The notes beneath the pieces were generated by a model, which had not been told where the DNA came from, ran no database searches, and saw only the letters and a list, made by a program, of their open reading frames with translations. From NCBI RefSeq assembly GCF_003851725.1, contig NZ_BHYL01000050.1, forward strand, positions 1 through 44,642: DNA of 44,642 bases, in the 5' to 3' direction. Below, piece by piece: positions 23,794-32,679 of this stretch. Numbering within the stretch: the stretch's first letter is position 1; each line of letters opens with the position of its first letter. This stretch comes from Cellulomonas algicola (GTDB lineage Bacteria; Actinomycetota; Actinomycetes; Actinomycetales; Cellulomonadaceae). Both the position numbers and the translations under genes were made by a program.

Positions 23794-25218
23794 TCAGCCC
23801 TCGGGTCGCAGGGACCAGCGGGCCCCCGTCGGCGAGTCCTCGACGACGACCCCGGCGGCCGCGAGGCGGTCGCGGATCGCGTCGGCGGTCGCGAAGTCGC
23901 GGTCGGCGCGCGCCTGGGCGCGGGCCTCGAGCTGCCCGGCGACGACCGCGTCGAGGGCGCGTGCGTACCGCTCGTCGCCGCCCCGCCCAGCCCACTGCGG
24001 GCTGCCCGGGTCGAGGCCCAGGACGTCGAGCATCGCGCGCAGCGCGACCATCTCGGTCCGGGCCACGACCAGGTCGCCCGACGCGAGCGCGCCGTTGCCG
24101 AGCCGCAGGTGCTCGTGCACGACCGCGAGCGCGGCGGGCACGTTGAGGTCGTCGTCCATCGCGGCGACGAACGCGTCGGGCAGGTCGGCCTTGGCGACCT
24201 CGTCGAGGTCGGCGGCGCCGACCTTCTCGGCCGCGCGCTCGACGAACCCGGCGAGCCGGTCCCACGTCGCCTCGGCCTCGCGCAGCGAGTCGTCGGTCCA
24301 CTCGAGCATCGACCGGTACTGCACGGCCGTGAGCGCGTACCGGAGCACCGCGGCACGCACGCCCTGGAGCACGACGTCGACGAGCAGCCCGTTGCCGAGC
24401 GACTTGCTCATCTTCGCGCCGCCCTGCGTGACCCAGCCGTTGTGCAGCCAGTACTGCGCGAACCCGTACCCGGCGGCGCGCGACTGCGCCTGCTCGTTCT
24501 CGTGGTGCGGGAACCGCAGGTCGAGCCCGCCGCCGTGGATGTCGAACGCGTCGCCGAGGTACCGCCGCGCCATCGCGGAGCACTCGAGGTGCCAGCCCGG
24601 TCGCGCACGGCCCCACGGGGTGTCCCACGACGCGCTCGTGGGCTCGCCCGGCTTCGGCGACTTCCAGAGCGCGAAGTCCCGCGCGTCGCGCTTGCTGATG
24701 CCCGACGCGTCGTCGGGGGCGGGGACCATGTCGTCGACCCGCTGGTTGGTGAGAGCGCCGTACTCCGGGTACGAGCGGACGTCGAACCACACGTCGCCCG
24801 GGCCGGTCGTGTACGCGTGGCCTGCGTCGACGAGCCGGTCGACGAGCTCGACCATGGCAGGGACGTGCCCGGTGGCGCGCGGCTCGTACGTCGGCGGCAG
24901 GACACCGAGCGCGTCGTACGCGGCCGTGAACGCGCGCTCGTTCGTCGCCGCCCACGCCCACCACGGCTCGCCCGCGTCGGCGGCCTTGGCGAGGATCTTG
25001 TCGTCGATGTCGGTGACGTTGCGGACCAGCGTGACGCGGTGGCCCGTGCGGCGCAGCCAGCGCACCAGCACGTCGAACGCGACGCCGGACCGGACGTGGC
25101 CGATGTGCGGGGGCGCCTGGACGGTCGCGCCGCACAGGTAGATGCCGACCTCGCCCGCGGTGAGCGGGACGAAGTCGCGCACCGTGCGGGTCGCGGTGTC
25201 GAACAGGCGCAGGGTCAC
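23794..25218 (-). CDS. cysS: Cysteinyl-tRNA synthetase
   Basis: A class I aminoacyl-tRNA synthetase of about 474 residues that charges tRNA-Cys. The Zn ligand Cys29 is in YLCGATVQ, the HIGH motif is HIGH (38-41), further Zn-site residues are in HLECSAM and HHENE, and KMSKS is in [10 protein letters not shown] (about residue 268). The GTG at 25218 is exactly seven bases after TACGAT (25226-25231), so leaderless translation starting [13 protein letters not shown] is favoured. The ATG at 25227, three codons earlier, overlaps that -10 element. rlmB follows 95 bases downstream. Confidence 0.96.
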   Translation of the reverse strand: MTLRLFDTATRTVRDFVPLTAGEVGIYLCGATVQAPPHIGHVRSGVAFDVLVRWLRRTGHRVTLVRNVTDIDDKILAKAADAGEPWWAWAATNERAFTAAYDALGVLPPTYEPRATGHVPAMVELVDRLVDAGHAYTTGPGDVWFDVRSYPEYGALTNQRVDDMVPAPDDASGISKRDARDFALWKSPKPGEPTSASWDTPWGRARPGWHLECSAMARRYLGDAFDIHGGGLDLRFPHHENEQAQSRAAGYGFAQYWLHNGWVTQGGAKMSKSLGNGLLVDVVLQGVRAAVLRYALTAVQYRSMLEWTDDSLREAEATWDRLAGFVERAAEKVGAADLDEVAKADLPDAFVAAMDDDLNVPAALAVVHEHLRLGNGALASGDLVVARTEMVALRAMLDVLGLDPGSPQWAGRGGDERYARALDAVVAGQLEARAQARADRDFATADAIRDRLAAAGVVVEDSPTGARWSLRPEG

Positions 25219-25265
25219 GCCCGTCATCGTACGGGGACGGAGGGGAGGCGCGGAGTGACGTGGAA

Positions 25266-25288
25266 GGTGACGACCGCAGGTCGTCGCC
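25266..25288. promoter_or_regulatory. Ten-base hairpin upstream of cysS
   Basis: GGTGACGACC (25266-25275) and GGTCGTCGCC (25279-25288) pair with one G-T wobble around the loop GCA. It lies about 40 bases above the proposed leaderless transcription start, so it is more likely an operator or the end of the upstream transcript than a leader structure. Confidence 0.4.
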
Positions 25289-25408
25289 TGGAACAGCACG
25301 CAGCGACTCCCCGACCGACGAGCACCGGCTGCTCACGCGGGGTCGGTCCCCGCAGGCCCGCTCGGCCGGGGCGCCCGACGTGGCCGCTCGACGGGACGCC
25401 GCACCACC

Positions 25409-25425
25409 GTCCGGGCGGACCGGAC
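25409..25425 (-). terminator. Short hairpin after the aldolase gene
   Basis: GTCCGG (25409-25414) / CCGGAC (25420-25425) with a five-base loop, 14 bases past the stop of the minus-strand gene. The stem is weak, so this is a tentative call. Confidence 0.35.
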
Positions 25426-25438
25426 GTCGCGGCCGCGC

Positions 25439-26707
25439 TCAGCCGAAGGTGCGCCCCTCGCCCCGGTACGTCGGCACGGTCGCCTCGACGGACGTGCCGC
25501 GCACGAGGTGCACGTCGGAGAACCGCTCCATGACCTCGCCGGCCTTGGCGTGCCGGAACCACACGCGGTCCCCGACGCGCAGGTCGGCGCCCGACGACAG
25601 CCGCAGCGGCGTCTGCACCTCGCCCGCACCCTCACGGCTGGTGAGCGCGAGCCCGCCCGGCCACACGGGACGCGGCAGACGCGTCTTCACGGCCGGGCCG
25701 GACGCGACGTACCCGCCACCGAACACGGTCGCCCAGCCGGGCCCGGGGACGCGGACGACGTCGAGGCCGAAGAACGCGGCGGGACGCGGCTCGAACGCGC
25801 GGTACCGGTCGAAGAGCGTCGGCACGAACAGGCCCGAGCCGGCGGTGACCTCGGTGACGGTGGCGTCGGAGACGCTCGTCTCGACCGACCCGGACCCGCC
25901 CGAGTTCACGAGGTCGAGCGAGTGCCCCACGGCGTCCTGCACGGCCTCGACGACGGCGGCACGGCGGACCGCGAGGTCGGCGACGGACAGCCGCTTCACG
26001 GCCCGGACGGCGGGGCTGGTGTCGGGCAGGCCTGCGACCTGCGCCTCGTAGAACATGACGCCGCGCACGACGAGCGGCCCGCGGGCCTCGACGGCGGCGG
26101 CGAGCACGGCGGCGTCGGCGGCGGAGTGCACCGGGGAGCGGCGGACGCCGAGGTGCGCGCGCAGCGGGCCGAGCCGCACGCGGAGCGACGCGTCGACGTC
26201 GAGGCACACGCGCAGCGTCGTCCCGTGCGCGCGGGCCGCGGCCGCGGCGAGGTCCGCCTGCGCGACGTCGTCGACCATGAGCGTGACGGCCGCCGCGGCG
26301 CGCGGGTCGGCGGCGAGCTCGTCCAGCGCACCCGTGTCGACGCTCGGGTAGCCGAGCAGCACGTCGTCGACGCCCTCGCGCGCCAGCCACACCGCCTCAC
26401 GCACCGAGTACGCCATGACACCCGCGAACCCGGGCCGGGCAAGGACGTCGTGCAGGACGTGGCGCACGCGGACGGACTTCGACGCGACGCGGACCGGCGT
26501 CCCGCCCGCCCGGTGGACCAGGTCGGTCGCGTTGGCGTCGAGCGCGTCGAGGTCGACCACCGCGAGCGGTGCCGGGAGGCCGCGCGTCGCCTCGTCGAGC
26601 CGCACCCCGAGCGTGCCCGTCGCCGGCGCCGACGCGTCGGCGGTGCGGACGGTCGCGGTGGTGGAGGGGGACGTGGGCGGGACGGTGCCGCGGGCGGTGC
26701 CGGTCAC
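25439..26707 (-). CDS. PLP-dependent amino acid deaminase/aldolase (D-threonine aldolase-like)
   Basis: A protein of about 422 residues with the alanine-racemase-type barrel. After a Thr/Ala-rich N-terminal tail, the domain starts at PLAVVDLDALDANA. The PLP lysine is Lys77 in RVASKSVR, followed by GVMAYSVREAVWLA and LLGYPSVD. The C-terminal beta domain contains LRVGDRVWFRHAKAGEVMERF. Members of this family act on D-amino acids or beta-hydroxy amino acids; the exact substrate is unknown. The GTG at 26707 overlaps the MFS stop (GTGA), so it is the third gene of the TetR-MFS-aldolase operon. In other actinobacteria this type of gene often neighbours the FAD-linked oxidase seen here at 28863. Confidence 0.85.
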   Translation of the reverse strand: MTGTARGTVPPTSPSTTATVRTADASAPATGTLGVRLDEATRGLPAPLAVVDLDALDANATDLVHRAGGTPVRVASKSVRVRHVLHDVLARPGFAGVMAYSVREAVWLAREGVDDVLLGYPSVDTGALDELAADPRAAAAVTLMVDDVAQADLAAAAARAHGTTLRVCLDVDASLRVRLGPLRAHLGVRRSPVHSAADAAVLAAAVEARGPLVVRGVMFYEAQVAGLPDTSPAVRAVKRLSVADLAVRRAAVVEAVQDAVGHSLDLVNSGGSGSVETSVSDATVTEVTAGSGLFVPTLFDRYRAFEPRPAAFFGLDVVRVPGPGWATVFGGGYVASGPAVKTRLPRPVWPGGLALTSREGAGEVQTPLRLSSGADLRVGDRVWFRHAKAGEVMERFSDVHLVRGTSVEATVPTYRGEGRTFG

Positions 26708-28038
26708 CGGGACGCCTCGTCCGTGGGCACGACGCCGCCCGAGGCCGTGACCGGGCCGACCGACGTGGCCGAGTCGCCTGCGTGGGCTCCCGTGTCGACG
26801 CCGCTCGCGCCGACGCCGCCCGCGCTGTCGCCGCCGTCGTCCGCGCTGCGCCGTCCGAACCGCGGCGCGACCACCGCGACGGCGACGACGAGCAGCACGG
26901 GCACGACGAACCCGGCGCGCAGCGTCGACCCGGAGCCGATCGCGCCGACGAGCACCCCGCCGAGGACCGCGCCGACGTAGTTGAAGATGTTGAGCCGCGC
27001 GACGACGGCGTCGGCGTGCCCGGGCGCGAGCGCGCCGGCGGCCGAGAAGCACAGCGGCGCGACGACGCCGAGGCCGGCGCCGGTGACGGCGAACCCGAGC
27101 AGCGCGACGGGGGTGCCCGGCGCGACGACGACGAGCACGAGCCCGGTCGCACCGACGACGGCCGCGACGCGGACGACCGCGGCGCGCCCGTGCCGGCGGA
27201 CCAGCGGGTCGCCCGCGACGCGCGAGACGAGCGTCGTCGCGAGGTACGCGGCGTACCCGAGCGGGGCGATCCGTGCCGTCGCGTCGAGGACGTCGCCCAG
27301 GTAGATGGTCGACCAGGTCGAGACGGCGGTGTCGGCGACGTAGTACGCGACGACGCCGAGCCCGAGGAGCAGGACGGGACCCCACGGGACGCGTCCGGCG
27401 ACGTCCGTCGACGCGTCGGACGCAGGCTCGCCCGACCGGTCACGACGCCACCCGGCGGCGGCGACGAGGACGGCCGCGAGCGAGGCGACGAGGATGCCCG
27501 ACCACAGCACGTACGCGACGGGCTCGAGGGGCGTCCGCCCGGCGGTCACGGACACGAGCACGGCGCCGGCGATCCCGCCGACGGACCACGCGGCGTAGAA
27601 GCCCGTGAGCAGCGACCGCCCGTAGACGCGCTGGACGGAGACGGCCTGCATGTTGGTGCCGGCGTCGACGAGCCCGAGCCCGAGCCCGTAGACGGCGAAC
27701 CCGAGGGCCAGCACCGCGAACGTCGGCGCGGCCGACACGACGGCGACGGCGGCGACGAGCACGCACAGGCCGGACGCGAGCGCCCCGCGGCTGCCCGCAC
27801 GCCCGCGTGCGACCCGGTCGGCGACGAGCGTGCCCACGGCGGCGAGCGCGCACACGCCGAGCACGACGAGGGTGATCTGCCCGTCGTCGACGCCGTACCG
27901 GTCCTTGAACTGCTCGAGGCTGGTGAGCAGGAGCGCGTAGACGAACCCCTGGGTGGCGAACCCGCCGGACGTCGCGACCCGGGCGCGCCGGGCCGCCGTC
28001 GTGACCGTGCTGCTGCTCCCCCTGGCCTCGGCGCTCAC
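26704..28038 (-). CDS. Major facilitator superfamily transporter
   Basis: A 444-residue integral membrane transporter with about 12 hydrophobic segments in two six-helix halves. VADRVARGRAGSRGAL is the loop 2-3 motif A position, and GLGLGLVDAGTNMQAVSVQ resembles sugar and fucose-type permeases of this superfamily. The C-terminal tail of about 50 residues is Gly/Asp/Ser-rich and probably disordered. The GTG at 28038 overlaps the TetR stop (GTGA), and its own stop overlaps the next gene, so all three are tightly coupled. Import or export of a polyol or sugar-acid related to the adjacent oxidase is a contextual guess. Confidence 0.88.
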   Translation of the reverse strand: MSAEARGSSSTVTTAARRARVATSGGFATQGFVYALLLTSLEQFKDRYGVDDGQITLVVLGVCALAAVGTLVADRVARGRAGSRGALASGLCVLVAAVAVVSAAPTFAVLALGFAVYGLGLGLVDAGTNMQAVSVQRVYGRSLLTGFYAAWSVGGIAGAVLVSVTAGRTPLEPVAYVLWSGILVASLAAVLVAAAGWRRDRSGEPASDASTDVAGRVPWGPVLLLGLGVVAYYVADTAVSTWSTIYLGDVLDATARIAPLGYAAYLATTLVSRVAGDPLVRRHGRAAVVRVAAVVGATGLVLVVVAPGTPVALLGFAVTGAGLGVVAPLCFSAAGALAPGHADAVVARLNIFNYVGAVLGGVLVGAIGSGSTLRAGFVVPVLLVVAVAVVAPRFGRRSADDGGDSAGGVGASGVDTGAHAGDSATSVGPVTASGGVVPTDEASR

Positions 28039-28706
28039 GCGGTCGTCTGCTGGTCCGCGCGCGCGGACGCGCCGGGCGGCAGGCCGTGGTCGAGCGCCTC
28101 CGGGGCGAGCTCGACGGGCACGGCCATGGTCGCGAGGTACTGCCCGAAGCCCTGCAGACCGCGCCGCGCGGCCTCCGAGTCCCCGTCGACGAGCCACGCG
28201 AGCGAGAACCCGTCGACGACGGCGACGACGGCCCGCGCGACGTGCGCACGCGGCACGGTCCAGCCGACGTGCGCGGCCTTCTCGACGAGCTCGAGCACCT
28301 GCTCGGCCGCCGACCACTGGCCGCGGTACTGCTCGATCGCGACCTGGTTGAGCTCGGCGTGGCGCAGCGACGACGTCGTGAGCTCGTACGAGAGCAGCTG
28401 CGGGCCGCGCGCGGACGCGATGGTGTCCCACAGCGCGTCGAGGACGGCACCCACGATGACCGCGACGTCCGCACCCTCGGGCAGGTCGTCGAGGCTGCGG
28501 GCGAGGTTCTGCGCGGTGATGGCGTGCGCCATGGACCGCAGCAGCTCGTCCTTGTCCTGGAAGCAGTAGTGCACGACGCCGAGCGAGACGCCTGCCTCGG
28601 CGGCGATGGCGCGCACGGTCGCGGCGTCGATGCCGTCGCGGCTGGCGACGGTCAGCGCAGCCTCGATCAGCTGCTCGCGCCTCTCGGCGACGGGCAAGCG
28701 GTTCAT
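28035..28706 (-). CDS. TetR-family transcriptional regulator
   Basis: A 223-residue repressor. The N-terminal helix-turn-helix spans about residues 9-55 (RREQLIEAALTVASRDGIDAAT, then AIAAEAGVSLGVVHYCFQDKDELL). The C-terminal part is an all-helical ligand domain (TetR_C type). It is the first gene of the operon with the MFS and aldolase genes and is divergent from the FAD oxidase gene. An inverted repeat at 28816-28838 is a candidate operator for both directions. The ATG at 28706 has an AGGGAGGGG ribosome binding site. Confidence 0.92.
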   Translation of the reverse strand: MNRLPVAERREQLIEAALTVASRDGIDAATVRAIAAEAGVSLGVVHYCFQDKDELLRSMAHAITAQNLARSLDDLPEGADVAVIVGAVLDALWDTIASARGPQLLSYELTTSSLRHAELNQVAIEQYRGQWSAAEQVLELVEKAAHVGWTVPRAHVARAVVAVVDGFSLAWLVDGDSEAARRGLQGFGQYLATMAVPVELAPEALDHGLPPGASARADQQTTA

Positions 28707-28815
28707 CCGGGTCCCCTCCCTCGATGCGACGTGCCCTCACCGGCCCGACCGCCGGTTGCGTCGAGGGTCCCGTCGCGTCTCCCCACGCCATATCTCAATG
28801 TCAGTCGTGACGATA

Positions 28816-28838
28816 GTCAAGGTATGTACGCACTTGAC
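28816..28838. promoter_or_regulatory. Candidate TetR operator
   Basis: Inverted repeat GTCAAG (28816-28821) / CTTGAC (28833-28838) with an 11-base spacer, in a markedly A/T-rich patch between the divergent TetR and oxidase genes. It lies just upstream of the oxidase ribosome binding site (AGGAGG, 28853-28858). Confidence 0.5.
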
Positions 28839-28862
28839 TTGGACAACCGACCAGGAGGACCG

Positions 28863-30239
28863 TTGTCCACGATGGGCAAGACGTCGGCCGCCACGCCCTG
28901 GCAGAACTGGGCCCGCACCGCGCACGCGACGCCGCGCAGCGTGGCGCACCCCCGTGACCTGGGCGAACTCGTCGCGACGGTCCGCGCCGCGGCGCACACC
29001 GGCCTGCGCGTGCGCGCGGTCGGCGGCGGCCACTCCTTCACCCCCGCCGCGGTCACGGACGGCGTGCAGGTTCACCTGGACGCGATCGACGCGCTCGAGC
29101 GTGTCGCCCCGCAGCCCGACGGCACGACCCACGTGACGGTCGGCGCCGGGATCCGGCTGCGCGCGCTCAACACGCTCCTCGCGCAGCACGGCCTCGCGAT
29201 GCGCAACCTCGGCGACATCGACAAGCAGTCGATCGCCGGCGCCGTCTCGACCGGCACGCACGGCACGGGCTCACGGCTCGGCGGCCTCGCGACGCAGGTC
29301 GTCGGCGCACGCCTGGTCCTCGCCGACGGCGACGTGGTCGAGGTGTCCCCCACGCGTCACCCCGAGCTGTTCGAGCTCGCCCGCCTCGGGCTCGGCAGCG
29401 TCGGCGTGCTGGCGGCCGTGACGCTCGAGGTCGTGCCCGCGTTCCGCCTCGAGGCGCGCGAGGAGCCGTGGCCGCTCGACCGCGTGCTCGACGAGCTCGA
29501 GGGTCCCGACGGCCTCGTCGACGGCAACGACCACTTCGAGTTCTACTGGTTCCCGCACACGCGGCGCGCCCTCACCAAGCGCAACAACCGGGTTCCCGAC
29601 GACGTCGTCCGGCCGCTGAGCCCCGTGCGCTCGTGGATCGACGACGAGCTGCTCTCCAACGCGATGTTCGCGCTGACCAACCGCATCGCGACGCTCGTGC
29701 CGCCCGCGACCGTCGGCATCAACCAGCTCAGCAGCCGCGCGCTGTCCGCCCGCCGCTACACCGCCCCGTCGGCCGAGGTGTTCGTCTCGCCGCGCCGCGT
29801 GCGCTTCCGGGAGATGGAGTACGCCGTCCCGCGCGAGAGCGTCGCCGACGTGCTCGCCGAGGTCGACGCGTGGATCGAGGCGTCGGGCGAGCGCCTCCCC
29901 TTCCCGGTCGAGGTGCGGTTCGCCGCCGCCGACGACCTGTGGCTGTCGACCGCGCACGGCCGCCCGACGGCCTACGTCGCGGTCCACCAGAACGCCCACC
30001 TGCCCTACACGCGCTACTTCACGGCGGTCGAGCGGATCGCCGCGCAGGTCGGTGGCCGCCCGCACTGGGGCAAGCTGCACTGGCTCGACTCCGAGGCGCT
30101 CGCACGCGTCTACCCGCGGCTGTGCGACGCCCAGCGGGTGCGTGCGGAGGCCGACCCGGGCGGCACGTTCAGCAACGCGTACCTCGACCAGGTGCTCGGT
30201 CCCGTGCCCCACGACGAGCGGGCACCGCGCGCGGCCTGA
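28863..30239 (+). CDS. FAD-linked oxidase, D-arabinono-1,4-lactone oxidase type
   Basis: A flavoprotein of about 458 residues. The N-terminal FAD-binding domain (FAD_binding_4 type) has HPRDLGELVATVRAA, RAVGGGHSFTP (the first His is a typical covalent-FAD position), and SIAGAVSTGTHGTGSRLGGL. The C-terminal ALO domain ends with RPHWGKLHWLDSEAL. Family members oxidise sugar lactones or alditols with O2. The TTG at 28863 lies four bases from AGGAGG; the ATG at 28872 is 13 bases away, so the start is unsettled. An ATG at 28824 lies inside the operator and is unlikely. It is divergent from TetR-MFS-aldolase and probably shares its regulation. Confidence 0.9.
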   Translation: MSTMGKTSAATPWQNWARTAHATPRSVAHPRDLGELVATVRAAAHTGLRVRAVGGGHSFTPAAVTDGVQVHLDAIDALERVAPQPDGTTHVTVGAGIRLRALNTLLAQHGLAMRNLGDIDKQSIAGAVSTGTHGTGSRLGGLATQVVGARLVLADGDVVEVSPTRHPELFELARLGLGSVGVLAAVTLEVVPAFRLEAREEPWPLDRVLDELEGPDGLVDGNDHFEFYWFPHTRRALTKRNNRVPDDVVRPLSPVRSWIDDELLSNAMFALTNRIATLVPPATVGINQLSSRALSARRYTAPSAEVFVSPRRVRFREMEYAVPRESVADVLAEVDAWIEASGERLPFPVEVRFAAADDLWLSTAHGRPTAYVAVHQNAHLPYTRYFTAVERIAAQVGGRPHWGKLHWLDSEALARVYPRLCDAQRVRAEADPGGTFSNAYLDQVLGPVPHDERAPRAA

Positions 30240-30281
30240 GCGACCCGCGCTGGACGTCCGACCAGGTCGGGACGGGTCAGG

Positions 30282-30297
30282 TCACCCGCGCGGGTGA
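30282..30297. promoter_or_regulatory. 16-base perfect palindrome
   Basis: TCACCCGCGCGGGTGA is a perfect palindrome, 43 bases after the oxidase stop and about 60 bases before the quinone oxidoreductase start. With no loop it is more likely an operator for the downstream gene than a terminator. Confidence 0.45.
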
Positions 30298-30359
30298 TGG
30301 TGTGCATGCGGACGCATCAACCCTGGCGGCGAACGGGTGACCGGTGCAGGCTGTGCCGG

Positions 30360-31310
30360 GTGAGTGTCACGAGCAGGGCTGTCGTCGCGACCGCGTTCGG
30401 TGGGCCGGAGGTGCTCCGCACCGTCGAGACGGCACCGACGGACCCCGGACCGGGCAACGTGCTCCTCGAGGTGAGGGCCGCCGCGGTCAACCCGATCGAC
30501 TGGAAGATGTACGCCGCCGGGCCCGGCAACGACCCCTCCAGGCTGCCGATCCGGCTCGGCCTCGAGGTCGCGGGCGTCGTCACCGCCGTCGGACCGTCGG
30601 TGCGCTGGCTCACCCCGGGTGACGAGGTGATCGCCTGGCGCGTCACCGGCGGGTACGCGTCGCACCTCGAGGTGTCCGAGCAGGTCACGTGCCGCCGGCC
30701 GCAGACGCTCGACTGGGCCGCCGCGTCGGGGCTGCTGCTCGCCGGGACGACCGCGGTGCACACCCTCTCCGCGACCGGCACGCACGACGGCGACGTCGTC
30801 CTCGTGCACGGCGGCTCGGGCGGCGTCGGCCGCATGGCGGTGCAGCTCGCGGGCCTGCGCGGCGCCCGGGTCGTCGCGACCGGGTCGCCCGCGACGCACG
30901 ACGACCTGCGGGAGCTCGGCGCGGTCCCCGTCGCGCACGGTCCCGGGCTGCTGGACCGCGTCCGCGAGATCGAGCGGACGACGGGCCCGGTGACCGTCGC
31001 GATCGACACCGTCGGGTCGGACGAGGCGCTCGACGTGTCCGTCGCCGTCGTGGCCGACCGCCACCGCGTCGCGACCATCGCCGGCTTCGGCCGCGCGGCC
31101 GAGCTCGGCATCACCGCGCTCGGCGGCGGGCCGGGTGCCGACCCCGGCACCGCGGTCCGGGAGGCGGCCCGCGCGCAGCTCGCGGAGCTCGCCGCGGACG
31201 GGTCGCTCGACGTGCGGGTCGCGCGCACCTTCCCGCTCGACGACGCCGCCGAGGCGCACCGTGAGAGCCGCGACGGTCACGCCCGCGGCAAGCTGGTCCT
31301 GATCCCCTGA
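30360..31310 (+). CDS. NADP-dependent quinone oxidoreductase (zinc-less MDR family)
   Basis: A 316-residue medium-chain reductase. The N-terminal GroES-like fold has AAAVNPIDWKMYAAG and LGLEVAGVVTAVG. The Rossmann domain carries VLVHGGSGGVGRMAVQLA. No zinc-ligand Cys/His set is present, so it belongs to the quinone oxidoreductase branch. The GTG at 30360 is seven bases after CAGGCT (30347-30352), so it may be leaderless. The open frame back to 30294 is rejected because family similarity begins with VTSRAVVATAFGGPEVL. It has no operon partner, and a palindrome at 30282 may control it. Confidence 0.92.
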   Translation: MSVTSRAVVATAFGGPEVLRTVETAPTDPGPGNVLLEVRAAAVNPIDWKMYAAGPGNDPSRLPIRLGLEVAGVVTAVGPSVRWLTPGDEVIAWRVTGGYASHLEVSEQVTCRRPQTLDWAAASGLLLAGTTAVHTLSATGTHDGDVVLVHGGSGGVGRMAVQLAGLRGARVVATGSPATHDDLRELGAVPVAHGPGLLDRVREIERTTGPVTVAIDTVGSDEALDVSVAVVADRHRVATIAGFGRAAELGITALGGGPGADPGTAVREAARAQLAELAADGSLDVRVARTFPLDDAAEAHRESRDGHARGKLVLIP

Positions 31311-31369
31311 CCGGGCGTGCACGGCGTGCCTGCGCCCGCATGCCGCGCGAGGCGACGTCGGCGGTGCCG

Positions 31370-31600
31370 CTAGAACGTCACAGGCGGCGGGGCGTCCTGA
31401 CCGAGCGTGCGACGGTGCTCGTCGTCCAGGCCGGCGAGGCCCTGCTCGGTCGCCTCGAGCACCTCGGCGGGCACGCGCACGCGCAGCCGGACGCGGTTGC
31501 CCGGTTGACGCAGCGGGAGGGACGACGACCCGGAGCGGGCAGCCGAGAGCGCTCCCACGCCTTCTGGCGCAGGCCCCTGCTCCTCGGACCACTCCGTCAC
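31370..31600 (-). CDS. Small hypothetical protein
   Basis: A 76-residue ORF. GTG at 31600 follows TAGCGT by eight bases, consistent with leaderless transcription. The C-terminal half (PGNRVRLRVRVPAEVLEATEQGLAG) would form a beta strand plus helix and resembles a ribbon-helix-helix or small regulator shape, but no family was recognised. It lies downstream of the LysR gene in the same orientation and converges with the oxidoreductase gene. Support rests on start signal, codon bias and compact size only. Confidence 0.5.
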   Translation of the reverse strand: MTEWSEEQGPAPEGVGALSAARSGSSSLPLRQPGNRVRLRVRVPAEVLEATEQGLAGLDDEHRRTLGQDAPPPVTF

Positions 31601-31670
31601 GAACCGGGACGCTATCCCACGACAGGGCGGCCACGCGAGCCCCCGTGCGTGTGGTTCGTGGCGCCGCCGC

Positions 31671-32582
31671 TCACGACGCGGTGGGGCCGCCGATGCGGTC
31701 CGCGAGCGCGCGCAGCTCGTCCAGGACGCGCCGCACGACGACCCGCTCGGCGCGGTCGGCACGGAGCAGCGCGTCGATGCGCCGGCCCGCCCGGACGTCC
31801 GCGAGAGGCACCAGGCGCACGCGCGGGTCGTCGCCAAACGTGTATCGCGGCAGCAGCGCGACGCCGTGACCTGCGGCGACGAACGACGCGGCCACGTGGA
31901 AGTCGTTGATGCGGTGCACGACGCGCGGCACGTCGCCCGACCTGCGCGCGACGGCGGCGAGCACCGTCGCGACGGGGAAGCCCTCCCGGACGGCCACCCA
32001 GTCGACGCCCGCGAGCTCCCCGGGCGGCACGGACCGGCGCCGGGCGAACGGGTGGTCGGGCGGGACCGCGACGTCGAGCGGCTCGCGCAGCAGCGGCACG
32101 ACCTCGACGCCGGGCGCCGACCACGAGCGGCCGTCGTCCGGGCGGTGCGCGACGACCACGTCGACCTGGTCGGTGAGCGCGACGAAGTCGTCCTGCGCCA
32201 CGTCCTCGTCCGAGCACTCCACGACGACGCCCTCGAGGTCCGCGACCCGGCTCAGCAGGCCGGGCAGGAGGAGCTGCGCGCCGCTCTGGAACGCGCTCAC
32301 GCGCACGACGCCCGCCGGACGCGCGAGGTAGGCGTCGACGGCGCCGCGGGCGCGTGCGAGGGCGACAGCGACGTCGACGGCGGCGTCGGCGAGCGCGACT
32401 CCCGCCGCCGTGAGCCGCAGCCCCCGGCCGACGCGTTCGGTCAACGGGACGCCGACCTCGCGCTGCAGGCCGGCGACATGCTGCGAGACCGCCGACGGCG
32501 TCAGGTGCAGCGTCGCGGCAGCCGCGGTCACGCCGCCCTGGACGTGCACGGCGCGGAGGATCTCGAGCGAGCGGGCGTCCAC
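31671..32582 (-). CDS. LysR-family transcriptional regulator
   Basis: A 303-residue regulator. The N-terminal winged helix reads SLEILRAVHVQGGVTAAAATLHLTPSAVS..., followed by a linker helix and a two-lobed effector-binding domain (VRVSAFQSGAQLLLP, VVVAHRPDD, FVAAGHGVALLP). The GTG at 32582 lies seven bases after TAGGGT (32590-32595), a leaderless start. It is divergent from the EamA exporter gene, the classic LysR arrangement, so it likely controls that gene in response to the exported metabolite (inference). Confidence 0.93.
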   Translation of the reverse strand: MDARSLEILRAVHVQGGVTAAAATLHLTPSAVSQHVAGLQREVGVPLTERVGRGLRLTAAGVALADAAVDVAVALARARGAVDAYLARPAGVVRVSAFQSGAQLLLPGLLSRVADLEGVVVECSDEDVAQDDFVALTDQVDVVVAHRPDDGRSWSAPGVEVVPLLREPLDVAVPPDHPFARRRSVPPGELAGVDWVAVREGFPVATVLAAVARRSGDVPRVVHRINDFHVAASFVAAGHGVALLPRYTFGDDPRVRLVPLADVRAGRRIDALLRADRAERVVVRRVLDELRALADRIGGPTAS

Positions 32583-32679
32583 GCCGCCGACCCTACGCCT
32601 GACTGTTCAGTGGGACTGCATCGTCGCGTCGTGACAACTCGATGGTGCTGAAGTGTGCCAGCGGGTCATGCTGCGTGAC
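32583..32679. promoter_or_regulatory. Divergent LysR/EamA promoter region
   Basis: Both flanking genes appear leaderless: TAGGGT (32590-32595) for LysR and CATGCT (32667-32672) for EamA, each seven bases from its start codon. Between them, CATCG...CGATG forms a widely spaced inverted repeat that could be the LysR site. Confidence 0.45.

Noticed and set aside
26569-28569. 666-residue plus-strand open frame
   Set aside because: It is antisense to the aldolase, MFS and TetR genes and is dominated by Arg, Gly and Asp.
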